Assembly (NCBI RefSeq): GCF_038008325.1
Contig: NZ_JBBOYW010000001.1
Coordinates: 2,594,001-2,658,000 of the forward strand
Direction: 5' to 3'
DNA length: 64,000 nucleotides
Source of the DNA: Lysinibacillus sp. FSL K6-0232
GTDB taxonomy: Bacteria > Bacillota > Bacilli > Bacillales_A > Planococcaceae
The notes beneath the pieces are model-generated. The model worked only from the letters and a program-made list of their open reading frames with translations, was not told the DNA's origin and did not search any database. The stretch's first letter is position 1. Every line of letters begins with the position of its first letter. The position numbers were made by a program, and so were the translations under genes. This document shows, in pieces, positions 45,750-55,811 of this stretch.

Positions 45750-48182
45750 TTAGTCATCTAAAAAATCATAGGGTGATACATGATCCATACCAATCATTGG
45801 ATGAATAGAAGGGGCAGTTTCGACAGTAAGCCTATAGTCCGCGGATGCTGGCTCCTTTCGATCTACACCCTCTACAGCAATAGCCTCTACTGTCACTACC
45901 TCTTCCGTTATATCCATTGGATTGAGTCGTGCACGCAAGGATGTAAAGCGCTGAAGGTCATCTGTACGCTGTAAGCCATCTGCCAGCACATCAGGCTCCC
46001 CACATAAAATCAAGAAATTTTTCGCTCTTGTAATACCTGTATATAAAAGATTGCGGCGTAGCATTTTCGAATAGCCTCTGACAACAGGCATAATCACAGT
46101 CTGAAACTCAGAGCCCTGCGATTTATGGATAGAGCAGCAATAAGCGAGTGTTAGCTGATTCAAATCACTGCGCTGGTAAGTAACCTCGATGCCATCAAAG
46201 GATACAACAAGTAAATCCTGCTTCTCAATCGTTTCTTTGGCTTTAATAATACTAACAACTTCTCCCATATCTCCATTAAAAACATTGCTTTCTGGCTGAT
46301 TGACAAGCTGTAGCACTTTGTCTTTGATGCGATAGGTTGTATCGCCAAAAATAAGCTCTTTGCGTGTACCTGTATCATTAGGATTAATCAGCTCTTGAAT
46401 CATTTTATTTAAATTATCAATGCCAGCTGGTCCCTTATACATAGGCGCAAGCACTTGAATATTACGAATTTCTTGTCCTTTTGCAACAGCGCTTTTGACC
46501 ACTTGCGTAACGACATTTGCCACTTGATCGGCTGATGCTTTAATAAATGAACGATCCGTTGTTTTCACCGTTAAATTATTAGGAATCGTACCTTTTTTTA
46601 TTTGATGGGCTAGTTCAATAATCGTTGAGCCTTCTGCCTGCCTATAAACATCCGTTAATTCAACCGTTGGTAATTGTTGCGATGCTAATAAATCCTTTAG
46701 CACCTGCCCAGGACCTACTGGTGGGAGCTGATCTTGATCGCCAACAAAGACAACCTGTACATCCTCATGTAAGGCTTTTAATAGCTGATGGGCAAGCCAT
46801 GTATCAACCATTGACATCTCATCCACAATAATGAGCTTCCCCGTCACTTCCCGCTCTGTTTCTTCTTCTTTTTCTTGCCCTGTAAAGCCTAGTAAACGAT
46901 GGATGGTCATTGCAGGAAGCTCTGTTGATTCAGCTAAGCGTTTTGCAGCACGTCCTGTTGGTGCACAAAGAATAATGGGAAAAGGCTGTTCCTTTTGTGC
47001 ATATTCTTTTGGATTTAATGATAACCCATGCAGCTTTGCATAGACTTCAACAATGCCTCGTACGACCGTTGTTTTCCCAGTGCCAGGTCCACCTGTTAAA
47101 ATCATTACAGCTGAATTTAATGCCTGCTCAATAGCATTCGCTTGTGTTTCAGCGTAGGTGACATTGAGTAGCTCCTCTGTTTCACCAATTGCTTTGCGAA
47201 TTTCATCCTTACTAAAATGTTCTGCCTTCCGATTCCGTTCAATAAGCGTTATTATTTTGGATGCAATACCTACCTCTGAAAAATAAAGAGAGGGTAAATA
47301 CAATCTTGTTTCTTCGCCGCATATCTTGCCTTCCTCTCGTAGCTCAATACATGCCTGTGAAATAGCCTCAAATGGAATTTCCTGCTGTTGACTTTGCTCC
47401 AGCATTTCTTTCACAAGAGGTAAAACATGTTCTGCATCCAAATAAACATGTCCATCCGATAAAGCGGCTGTATTTAATATATGCAAAATAGCTGCCTTGA
47501 CACGATCAGGATGATTTCCTGTAATCCCCAACTTCGCTCCTAGCTCATCTGCTCGAAAGAAGCCAATCCCTTCAATATCTTCAATAAGACGATATGGATT
47601 TTCCATCAGTAGCTCTATTGCCTCTGTACGATAGGTTTGATAAATTTTCATGCCAAGCTGTGGACCAAAGCCCCACTCATTGAGCTGAATCATAACACGC
47701 TCTAAACCAAGATTTTGCTCAATCGTGCTACGAATCACTTCTTTTTTCTCTGCTGATAAGCGTGGCACAGCATCTAATGCATTAGGGTCCTCCAAAATTA
47801 GCCTTAATGCATTGGCTCCAAGCTTATCAACAATTGTTTCGGCTGTCTTTTTACCAATGCCAACAAATAAATCACTCGATAAATAATGGACAATCCCTTG
47901 CTCAGTTGCTGGTACTTCCTTTGTAAATGTTTCAATTTGAAATTGCACACCATATTTGGGATGCTGTTTTAAGTTACCTGTAAAACGGTATTGCTCATCC
48001 ATTTGTAGCGGTGGAAAATAACCAACAACAATTATTTCTTTATCTTCATATTGCAAATTTGTTTCTTGAATTTTCACACGCACAATCGAATACATATTTT
48101 GTGCATTATGAAAGATGGAAACAATTGGACGTCCGAGTATAAAAAACTTATTAATTTCAAATAAATCGAATTGGTCTGTCAT
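45750..48182 (-). CDS. recD2: RecD2 helicase (RecD-like, YrrC)
   Basis: ATG at 48182, 810 residues. N-terminal OB/HhH region (about 1-190), then superfamily 1B helicase: GGPGTGKTTVVRGI (motif I), VDEMSMVD (II), GDQDQLPPVGPG (III), LAYCCSIHKSQGSEF (V) and TGITRAKNF (VI). RecD2 acts in DNA repair without RecBC. Upstream of yrrB in B. subtilis, the reverse of the transcript order here being identical. Confidence 0.95.
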   Translation of the reverse strand: MTDQFDLFEINKFFILGRPIVSIFHNAQNMYSIVRVKIQETNLQYEDKEIIVVGYFPPLQMDEQYRFTGNLKQHPKYGVQFQIETFTKEVPATEQGIVHYLSSDLFVGIGKKTAETIVDKLGANALRLILEDPNALDAVPRLSAEKKEVIRSTIEQNLGLERVMIQLNEWGFGPQLGMKIYQTYRTEAIELLMENPYRLIEDIEGIGFFRADELGAKLGITGNHPDRVKAAILHILNTAALSDGHVYLDAEHVLPLVKEMLEQSQQQEIPFEAISQACIELREEGKICGEETRLYLPSLYFSEVGIASKIITLIERNRKAEHFSKDEIRKAIGETEELLNVTYAETQANAIEQALNSAVMILTGGPGTGKTTVVRGIVEVYAKLHGLSLNPKEYAQKEQPFPIILCAPTGRAAKRLAESTELPAMTIHRLLGFTGQEKEEETEREVTGKLIIVDEMSMVDTWLAHQLLKALHEDVQVVFVGDQDQLPPVGPGQVLKDLLASQQLPTVELTDVYRQAEGSTIIELAHQIKKGTIPNNLTVKTTDRSFIKASADQVANVVTQVVKSAVAKGQEIRNIQVLAPMYKGPAGIDNLNKMIQELINPNDTGTRKELIFGDTTYRIKDKVLQLVNQPESNVFNGDMGEVVSIIKAKETIEKQDLLVVSFDGIEVTYQRSDLNQLTLAYCCSIHKSQGSEFQTVIMPVVRGYSKMLRRNLLYTGITRAKNFLILCGEPDVLADGLQRTDDLQRFTSLRARLNPMDITEEVVTVEAIAVEGVDRKEPASADYRLTVETAPSIHPMIGMDHVSPYDFLDD

Positions 48183-48373
48183 GTTCGGTTCGTCCTTTCG
48201 TATCATTTTCAATCCTTTTATTTTACCATAGGCTTTACAAAATAGTGGTGTGAAAAATATTTTCGCTCTATTATCCTCAGATTATTTCGATAAATGACAA
48301 TTCTCTGCTTTTATAATTCTTTCCATGCTATGATAAAATAAATAAGAATTTGCATGGAAGGATTGTGGAGCAA

Positions 48374-49141
48374 TTGGAATTTAGACCTTGCATCGATTTA
48401 CACGATGGCAAAGTAAAACAAATTGTTGGAAGTACGCTCGGTTATACAAACCAAGCAGTCGTGGAAAATTTTATTTCTAATTATGATGCTAGCTATTATG
48501 CTCAAATGTTTGCAAACGATCAGTTAACAGGTGGACATGTAATTATGCTTGGTTCAGGTAATGAGGAAGCTGCTCTATCTGCCTTAGCCGCCTATCCCCA
48601 AGGCCTCCAAATTGGTGGTGGTATTACAACTGAAAATGCACAGCGCTATATTGATGCAGGTGCTTCACATGTTATTGTCACTTCCTATATTTTTCATGAT
48701 GGTCAGCTAGATATAGCGCGTTTACAGCAACTATGCCAGCTAATTGGCAAAGAACATCTGGTGATTGATTTAAGCTGTAAAATGCGGGACGGCAAGTGGT
48801 TTGTCATGACTGATAAATGGACAAAATTTAGTAATTTCGAAGTAAATGCTGACTCCATTGCCTATATTGAAAATTTTTGTGATGAATTGTTGATTCATGC
48901 GGTAGATGTGGAAGGAAAAAAGGGTGGCATGCAAGAAAGCTTAGTGCATGATTTAGCTGCTTGGACATCGATCCCCACAACCTATGCAGGCGGTGTGCGT
49001 TCACTGGAGGATTTAGAAAAATTTCATGAGTTAGCACAGGGTAAGCTTCATGTTACAATTGGTAGTGCTCTCTCCATTTTTGGTGGAGATTTACCTTATA
49101 CAGATGTAGTGGAATATTGTAAAAAAGGCGGGATACTATGA
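48374..49141 (+). CDS. hisA: HisA, eukaryotic (HIS6) type isomerase
   Basis: Start taken at TTG 48374, where the homologous region begins (EFRPCIDLHDGKVKQIVG), giving 255 residues; GTG 48365 and TTG 48350 are also possible. It isomerises ProFAR to PRFAR in histidine synthesis. GGHVIMLG, LQIGGGITTENAQ, GASHVIVTSY and TYAGGVRSLED resemble yeast HIS6 more than the usual bacterial HisA. It stands alone, with no other his gene in view, and its stop overlaps the next start (ATGA). Confidence 0.88.
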   Translation: MEFRPCIDLHDGKVKQIVGSTLGYTNQAVVENFISNYDASYYAQMFANDQLTGGHVIMLGSGNEEAALSALAAYPQGLQIGGGITTENAQRYIDAGASHVIVTSYIFHDGQLDIARLQQLCQLIGKEHLVIDLSCKMRDGKWFVMTDKWTKFSNFEVNADSIAYIENFCDELLIHAVDVEGKKGGMQESLVHDLAAWTSIPTTYAGGVRSLEDLEKFHELAQGKLHVTIGSALSIFGGDLPYTDVVEYCKKGGIL

Positions 49142-49425
49142 ATCTGATTTATAAAGACTATGTTTTTCCTTTTCAAGAAACAAATTTAGAGCGCATTATT
49201 GATGGCAAGTATTTTAAAGTAAATAAAAAAGATGACTCCCTTGCTATACAAATTCAGCTTGATAATGAGCAAATGCTGTTGGAGTTTTCTAAATCGTTAA
49301 AAGCAACATGTGGCTTGTTACGCGATCAAGAAACAGAACCTTATATTGAAACATCTATTGATTTACAAATATTTGTGGAGGAATTTAATAAACGCTATAA
49401 CTTAAATGCTAAAATTATTGCTTAA
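49138..49425 (+). CDS. Unrecognised 95-residue protein coupled to hisA
   Basis: Starts within the hisA stop (ATGA), so translation is probably coupled. MNLIYKDYVFPFQETNLERI, then a Leu/Glu-rich middle with a single Cys (KATCGLLRDQE) and a C-terminal helix (LQIFVEEFNKRYNLN). No signal peptide or membrane segment. I recognise no family. A histidine-related role is only a guess from position. Confidence 0.7.
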   Translation: MNLIYKDYVFPFQETNLERIIDGKYFKVNKKDDSLAIQIQLDNEQMLLEFSKSLKATCGLLRDQETEPYIETSIDLQIFVEEFNKRYNLNAKIIA

Positions 49426-49426
49426 A

Positions 49427-49451
49427 GCAAAGGGCTACCTTCTCCCTTTGC
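49427..49451 (+). terminator. Terminator after the hisA operon
   Basis: GCAAAGGG / CCCTTTGC (8 bp), followed by a pyrimidine-rich TTCCTCCTCTCCTTTTT. Confidence 0.65.
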
Positions 49452-49617
49452 TTCCTCCTCTCCTTTTTAACCGAAACCTTTTCCTCATGAATATAGTTAT
49501 ATAAAGGACATCTCCTTATTAAATCATATAAAATTTTCCAATTTTCAGCTAATTTATTGCGATTTATAGCATCTCTACATACAATAAAATTAAGAAGAGA
49601 TATGCTTAGAGGAAAGG

Positions 49618-50352
49618 ATGAATCAATCAATGAAAACCGAACATGAGGTAGCATCTTTCGCATCCGTTCAAACAGAACTAACTCGCTTCTTTTTAGCTTA
49701 TAAATTTGCTTTACAAGAAGTGGAAACAAAAATTAATATTTTACAAGAAGAATTTAAGCTTATTCATGAATACAATCCAATCGAGCATGTTTCAACACGT
49801 ATGAAATCACCTAAAAGTATTCTAGCTAAAATTATGAAAAGAGGCATTCATCCATCACTAGAAGCTGTTCGCGAAAATATTCGTGATATAGCAGGCGCTC
49901 GTATTACATGTTCCTTTGTAGAAGATATTTATAAAGTTAGTGCTATGTTACAGGCACAAAATGATATTGAAATTGTAGAGATCAAAGACTATATTGCCAA
50001 TCCAAAAGAAAATGGCTATCAAAGCTTACACCTGATTATAAAAGTCCCAATTTTTATGTCTGATCGCATGGAAAAGGTGTACACAGAAATTCAAATTCGC
50101 ACCATTGCCATGGATTTTTGGGCAAGCCTTGAGCATAAAATTTATTATAAATACAACAAAGAAGTACCAGAGCATATTCGTAGAGAACTAAAGGAAGCCG
50201 CTCTACAAGCAGCGGAACTGGATCGTAAAATGGAACGACTAAATAAGGAAATTAATATTTTAAAGGAAAATGAAGCTGAATCAACTGTCCTAGACAGCAC
50301 CCCCATATCCCATCTGGCTAAATATTTAACACAGCTACCGATTGATAGATAA
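49618..50352 (+). CDS. sasA: Small alarmone synthetase (YwaC/RelP type)
   Basis: 244 residues, GAGGAAAGG upstream. Single RelA/SpoT synthetase domain: FFLAYKFALQEVETKINIL, HEYNPIEHVSTRMKSP, DIAGARITCSF, NGYQSLHLII, EIQIRTIAMDFWASLEHKIY. No hydrolase or regulatory domains. Synthesises pppGpp/ppGpp (or pGpp), often induced by wall stress. Closer by eye to YwaC than YjbM. Confidence 0.9.
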   Translation: MNQSMKTEHEVASFASVQTELTRFFLAYKFALQEVETKINILQEEFKLIHEYNPIEHVSTRMKSPKSILAKIMKRGIHPSLEAVRENIRDIAGARITCSFVEDIYKVSAMLQAQNDIEIVEIKDYIANPKENGYQSLHLIIKVPIFMSDRMEKVYTEIQIRTIAMDFWASLEHKIYYKYNKEVPEHIRRELKEAALQAAELDRKMERLNKEINILKENEAESTVLDSTPISHLAKYLTQLPIDR

Positions 50353-50380
50353 AGCCATTACGCTGGGGCGTAATGGCTTT
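50351..50380 (+). terminator. Terminator of sasA
   Basis: AAAGCCATTACGC / GCGTAATGGCTTT with a TGGG loop; it starts at the stop codon. Confidence 0.85.
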
Positions 50381-50437
50381 CAGATTTTTCGAGTTCACTC
50401 GAAAAGCTTCTCTCCAAAATTCGCCTTACTATATGCA

Positions 50438-50479
50438 AAAAAGCACAAACCATAAAACAAGGGTTTGTGCTTTTTTTGC
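50438..50479. terminator. Bidirectional terminator before the MFS gene end
   Basis: AAAAAAGCACAAACC / GGTTTGTGCTTTTTTT. It serves the minus-strand exporter gene. Confidence 0.9.
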
Positions 50480-50495
50480 AGAAGTTATGCAGATT

Positions 50496-51938
50496 CTACC
50501 TAAGCTCTTTCGATTTTGTGGCGATAAAGAAGGAGAAAATAAGAGCACAAATGGCAAATACAAAAGCTGTAATATAAACATAGCTAACACCATTCGCAAT
50601 CGTTTCCTTTAAAAAGCTTACTTCGTCAATGCTAAAGCCGCCTTTCGCGAATTCACCATTTAATTGAATTTCGCCCTTCTCTAAAGAAGCTATTTTTTCA
50701 CTTGTTGCTAGGTTAAAAATCATCCCAAATAATGCTGCACCTACCGCTTGGCTAAATGTATTTGTAAAAGAATTCAAACCAATGGATATACCAAGCTGCT
50801 TTGGATGAGCTACCTTTTGAATAGAAATCATCAGCATCGGCATAATAAAGCCCATACCAAGCCCAATTAATGAAGATCCAATATAAACGCTGTAATCACT
50901 AGAGCCTGCAGATAATCTTGCGAGCAAAATCGCTCCTACTATGAGTAAAATCGTCCCCATTTGAATAATGCGCTTATTCGTTAAACGTCCGATTAAATAA
51001 CCTGCTGTAATGGAGTTGACCGTCCAAAAAACAGACATTGGTGTTAATAATAAACCTGCCTGCGTCGCATTTTTGCCAAGAACACTTTGGGCAAATATTG
51101 GAATATAAACAGTTACGCCAATTACAATCGACATAGCACTTAATGTTAATGCATTAATCACCATAAGACGACCATTTTTAAACAACGTTAATGGAATAAT
51201 TGGCTCCTCTGCTCGAAGCTCCACCCATACAAAAATGCTTAAAAAAACAATGGCAATACCGAACATTAACAGTGATTGGCTTGATAACCAAGCTTGTGTT
51301 TTACTATTGTCAATAATCACATATAAAAGGGCCACCATACCAATTGTAAATAATGTCGCACCGAGATAATCAATTTTACGCTTCACGGCCTCTATCTGCT
51401 CTTGATAATGTTTAACAATCAAATAAATAGAAGCTAAACCGAATGGTACATTAATAAAAAAGATAAAATGCCATGATACTTGGTCAACAATAAAGCCGCC
51501 AAATAACGGTCCGACAACACCCGATACGCCCCATACCATGCTTAAATAGCTTTGTCCTTTTGCTCGTGCTTTTTCAGTCTGGAATAGCTCGCCAACCATT
51601 GTTAATGTAATAGGTAAAATCGAACCTGCACCAATTCCCTGAATTGCGCGAAAGACAATTAGTTGCTCCATTGATTGTGCTAAACCACATAACATGGAGC
51701 CGATTAAAAAAATAATAATACCTATAATAATCATCCGCTTACGCCCAAATAAATCGGCTAGCTTACCAAAAATAATCGCTGCAATGGCAGAGGCTAATAA
51801 GTAAGCAGAATAAATCCAGCTTATTAAGTCTACACCTAATAAATCAGCTGTAATACTTGGAATAGCGGTACTAACAATTGTTCCTTCAATTGCTGCAAGC
51901 GCTGTTACCAATAATAGTGCAATAAATACTTTATTCAT
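50496..51938 (-). CDS. MFS exporter, DHA2 (14-helix) drug:H+ antiporter family
   Basis: 480 residues with about 14 hydrophobic segments. Motif A is GKLADLFGRKRM between helices 2 and 3, and motif C-like GVSGVVGPLFGGFI follows in helix 5, both typical of EmrB/QacA antiporters. Substrate is unknown. No regulator gene lies beside it. Confidence 0.88.
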   Translation of the reverse strand: MNKVFIALLLVTALAAIEGTIVSTAIPSITADLLGVDLISWIYSAYLLASAIAAIIFGKLADLFGRKRMIIIGIIIFLIGSMLCGLAQSMEQLIVFRAIQGIGAGSILPITLTMVGELFQTEKARAKGQSYLSMVWGVSGVVGPLFGGFIVDQVSWHFIFFINVPFGLASIYLIVKHYQEQIEAVKRKIDYLGATLFTIGMVALLYVIIDNSKTQAWLSSQSLLMFGIAIVFLSIFVWVELRAEEPIIPLTLFKNGRLMVINALTLSAMSIVIGVTVYIPIFAQSVLGKNATQAGLLLTPMSVFWTVNSITAGYLIGRLTNKRIIQMGTILLIVGAILLARLSAGSSDYSVYIGSSLIGLGMGFIMPMLMISIQKVAHPKQLGISIGLNSFTNTFSQAVGAALFGMIFNLATSEKIASLEKGEIQLNGEFAKGGFSIDEVSFLKETIANGVSYVYITAFVFAICALIFSFFIATKSKELR

Positions 51939-52072
51939 GTTGTCACCTTGTTCCTTTCCTGCATGTCATACATTAACAAGTTTGAAGAGAAAATAAAAGA
52001 GGAAAGAATTGAACCTTCAATTAGTGGAGGTGTCTTACAGCCTATTAATGTGGGATAAAAAACAGCAAGTCC

Positions 52073-52096
52073 ACCAAGTGATACTTGCTGCTTTTT
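52073..52096 (-). terminator. Terminator of yrrB
   Basis: On the minus strand CAGCAAGT / ACTTGCTG, followed by TTTTTTATC; T-runs occur on both sides. Confidence 0.8.
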
Positions 52097-52102
52097 CTAT
52101 AG

Positions 52103-52762
52103 TTAGTTAAAACGCTGAGCAATCATATCGTAAATATAACGTGCTTGGTCATATTCAGGTTGTAGTGTAAATGCCTGCTTCAAATGATACATGGCATCCT
52201 CTGTTTGCTCCGTGGATACAGCATAAAGCACACCTAAATTATAGTGGGCATCTGCATTATTCCAATCCTGCTCGATTAATAAATCCAGCTCCTTTTTCCC
52301 TTCCTGAAACATTTCAAGCGCACATAATACAATGGCATAGGCTAAACGAATTTGTGTATCGTCAGGAGCAAGTTCTACCGCACGCTGTAAATATGGTAGT
52401 GCTAATTTTGGATTTTCCATGCGCTCAAAGCATTTTCCCAACATATAATAAACATCTGCACCTTCGATTTGATAGGTTAGTGCTTGTTCATACAGCTTCG
52501 CCGCCTCTGCATAACGCTCTGCATTATAATACAAATTAGCTAAGCCATAATAAGCAGTAGCTGCCGTTTCATCAACAGTAATCGCCTTTTGGAAAAAACG
52601 CTCTGCACGCTCTGTATCCTCTAACACAGCTAATAAATTCCCAAAATTAATATAACCAATAGCATTATCAGGCGCTGCTTCGATTGCCTTTGTAAACAAT
52701 TGGGCAGCATCCTCATAACGCTTTTCTTGAAATGCTTGAATACCTTGTTCATTATAATCCAT
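52103..52762 (-). CDS. yrrB: TPR-repeat protein (YrrB)
   Basis: 219 residues made of about five to six tetratricopeptide repeats (AIGYINFGNLLAVLEDTERA, TAYYGLANLYYNAERYAEA, DVYYMLGKCFERMENPKLA, NADAHYNLGVLYAVS). TPRs mediate protein contacts; the partner is unknown. Conserved next to recD2 and mnmA. Confidence 0.9.
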   Translation of the reverse strand: MDYNEQGIQAFQEKRYEDAAQLFTKAIEAAPDNAIGYINFGNLLAVLEDTERAERFFQKAITVDETAATAYYGLANLYYNAERYAEAAKLYEQALTYQIEGADVYYMLGKCFERMENPKLALPYLQRAVELAPDDTQIRLAYAIVLCALEMFQEGKKELDLLIEQDWNNADAHYNLGVLYAVSTEQTEDAMYHLKQAFTLQPEYDQARYIYDMIAQRFN

Positions 52763-52788
52763 TTATTTATTCACCTCTATGTAGCGAA

Positions 52789-52816
52789 AGACTGCTTTTA
52801 TGCATAAAAGCAGTCT
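52789..52816 (-). terminator. Perfect 28-bp palindrome between mnmA and yrrB
   Basis: Half AGACTGCTTTTATG followed by its complement. On the minus strand TTTCGC follows, so it may be a weak terminator or an RNA-stabilising hairpin. Confidence 0.65.
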
Positions 52817-52825
52817 AAACGCAAA

Positions 52826-53971
<1,146 letters not shown>

Positions 53972-53994
53972 CTAATTGCTATAATACTTTATGA

Positions 53995-55143
53995 TTATTT
54001 TTTCGCTAGTCTTTGTACGATTTTAGCCGTTTTTTCAGCTGCCTTTCGTACATCCTCCGTTGTTAAATCCTGCCCAAAGCTAAAGCGAATAGAATTGCGA
54101 AGTTCCTCCGCACCCTGACCAAACATCGCAACTAGCACATGGGATGGATCAATGGAGCCTGCTGTGCATGCTGAGCCACTGGATGCACAAATGCCAGCCA
54201 TATCAAGATTCACTAAAAAGGATTCCACTTCCATGCCTTCAAAGCTAATATTTAAAATATGCGGCAGTGAAGCATCCTGATTTCCATTTATATGGAATGT
54301 TAAGTTTTCCTTTGAAAAAACATCAAGCATTATTTGCTTAAAGTGATTGTATAGTGAACGCTTTTCTTCACGCAACTTATTTGCAACTTGCATGGCTGCT
54401 GCAAAGCCAATAATAGCAGGAATATTCTCTGTCCCTGCACGGCGTTTCTTCTCTTGTGCGCCCCCTAATGCATAGCTTGCTAAAGGCGTTCCTGCTTTTT
54501 GATAAAGGAAGCCAATACCTTTAGGACCATTTATTTTATGGGCAGTCACGCTTAATAAATCTACCTGTAATGCAGCTACATCTATGACCTCTAAGCCATA
54601 AGCCTGTACCGCATCTGTATGAAATGTAGCTGTATGATCACGTAAAAGCTCGCCAATTTCCGCAATCGGCTGAATAGTGCCAACTTCATTGTTCCCATAC
54701 ATAATCGTCACTAAAATTGTATCTTCACGCAGCGCCTTTTGAACATCGCTGGTAGCTACACGCCCCGTTTTATCCACTGGTAAATATGTTACCTCAAAGC
54801 CATCACGTTCAAGTTTTTCACAAGTATGCAACACCGCATGATGCTCAATTTGTGTTGTAATAATATGCTTGCCTTCTTTAGCACGAGCATAGGCAGTTCC
54901 TAAAATAGCTGTATTATCAGCCTCTGTACCACCACTTGTAAAGATAATTTCTCCCGCCTTGGCACCAATGGACTGAGCGAATACCTCACGCGCATCATCT
55001 AAATATTTACGTGCCTCTCGACCAGCCCCATGAATACTTGAGGCATTGCCAAACACTTGCTGCATTGCCGTCGTCATCGCTTCAATGACTTGCTCATTCA
55101 TCGGGGATGTGGCTGCATGATCGAGATAAATATATGAATTCAT
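53995..55143 (-). CDS. iscS: Cysteine desulfurase (IscS/NifS family, YrvO)
   Basis: 382 residues. PLP lysine in TAHKINGPKG, with the catalytic Cys in ICASSGSACTAGS and TSGGTEADN, HHAVLHT and EVGTIQP motifs. In B. subtilis YrvO supplies MnmA directly. It lies 44 bases upstream of mnmA and downstream of cymR. Confidence 0.96.
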   Translation of the reverse strand: MNSYIYLDHAATSPMNEQVIEAMTTAMQQVFGNASSIHGAGREARKYLDDAREVFAQSIGAKAGEIIFTSGGTEADNTAILGTAYARAKEGKHIITTQIEHHAVLHTCEKLERDGFEVTYLPVDKTGRVATSDVQKALREDTILVTIMYGNNEVGTIQPIAEIGELLRDHTATFHTDAVQAYGLEVIDVAALQVDLLSVTAHKINGPKGIGFLYQKAGTPLASYALGGAQEKKRRAGTENIPAIIGFAAAMQVANKLREEKRSLYNHFKQIMLDVFSKENLTFHINGNQDASLPHILNISFEGMEVESFLVNLDMAGICASSGSACTAGSIDPSHVLVAMFGQGAEELRNSIRFSFGQDLTTEDVRKAAEKTAKIVQRLAKK

Positions 55144-55233
55144 ATTGAAAACTCCTTTGAATTAAAAAGCGCTAAAGCTCATATTGCTAAAGACAACATA
55201 GCATATTATGAGCAACGCCTTCACTTAAACATT

Positions 55234-55653
55234 TTAAATATAGAACATGTAGCCTTCCACTACATTTTCCTCCGTATATTGTGCTAAATCTTCAATTGTT
55301 GTTGTATCTAACACATTTTTTACAGCATCACGAATGCGTAGCCATAGCTCTCGTTGCGGTGCTTCTTCATTTTCAATACCCTCTACTGGTTGAATTGGTC
55401 CCTCTAATACACTAATGACATGTGCTGCTGAGATTTCGCTAGGTGGATTTGCTAGCATATAGCCACCATAAGCACCACGTACGCTTTTTACTAAGCCTGA
55501 ATTACGAAGCGGTGATACCAATTGCTCTAAATATGCCTCAGAAAGCTCCTTTTCAGCCGCAATTTTACGCAAAGGAATAGGACCTTCCCCGTAATGTTTT
55601 GCTAATTCAATCATAATTGTTAGCCCATAACGGCCCTTTGTTGAAATTTTCAT
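55234..55653 (-). CDS. cymR: Rrf2-family regulator CymR
   Basis: Start at ATG 55653 after GAGGGTG, 139 residues beginning MKISTKGRYGLTIMIELA. Winged helix-turn-helix (about 10-60) with LSEAYLEQLVSPLRNSGLV. No Fe-S cysteine trio, fitting CymR, which binds DNA with CysK to repress cysteine and methionine uptake. Located ahead of iscS-mnmA. Confidence 0.92.
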   Translation of the reverse strand: MKISTKGRYGLTIMIELAKHYGEGPIPLRKIAAEKELSEAYLEQLVSPLRNSGLVKSVRGAYGGYMLANPPSEISAAHVISVLEGPIQPVEGIENEEAPQRELWLRIRDAVKNVLDTTTIEDLAQYTEENVVEGYMFYI

Positions 55654-55811
55654 TTTATCACCCTCAATTAGTCTAGTCAAAAATACTATCAACAGTATAT
55701 CATAATCTCCTCTTGAATAACTCGGAAATACACCTCGAAGGATATGATATACTAATAAATGTTGCTTCAATAGCTATATGAGCCGTACAAGAGCTGAAAG
55801 GAGAAATGATT

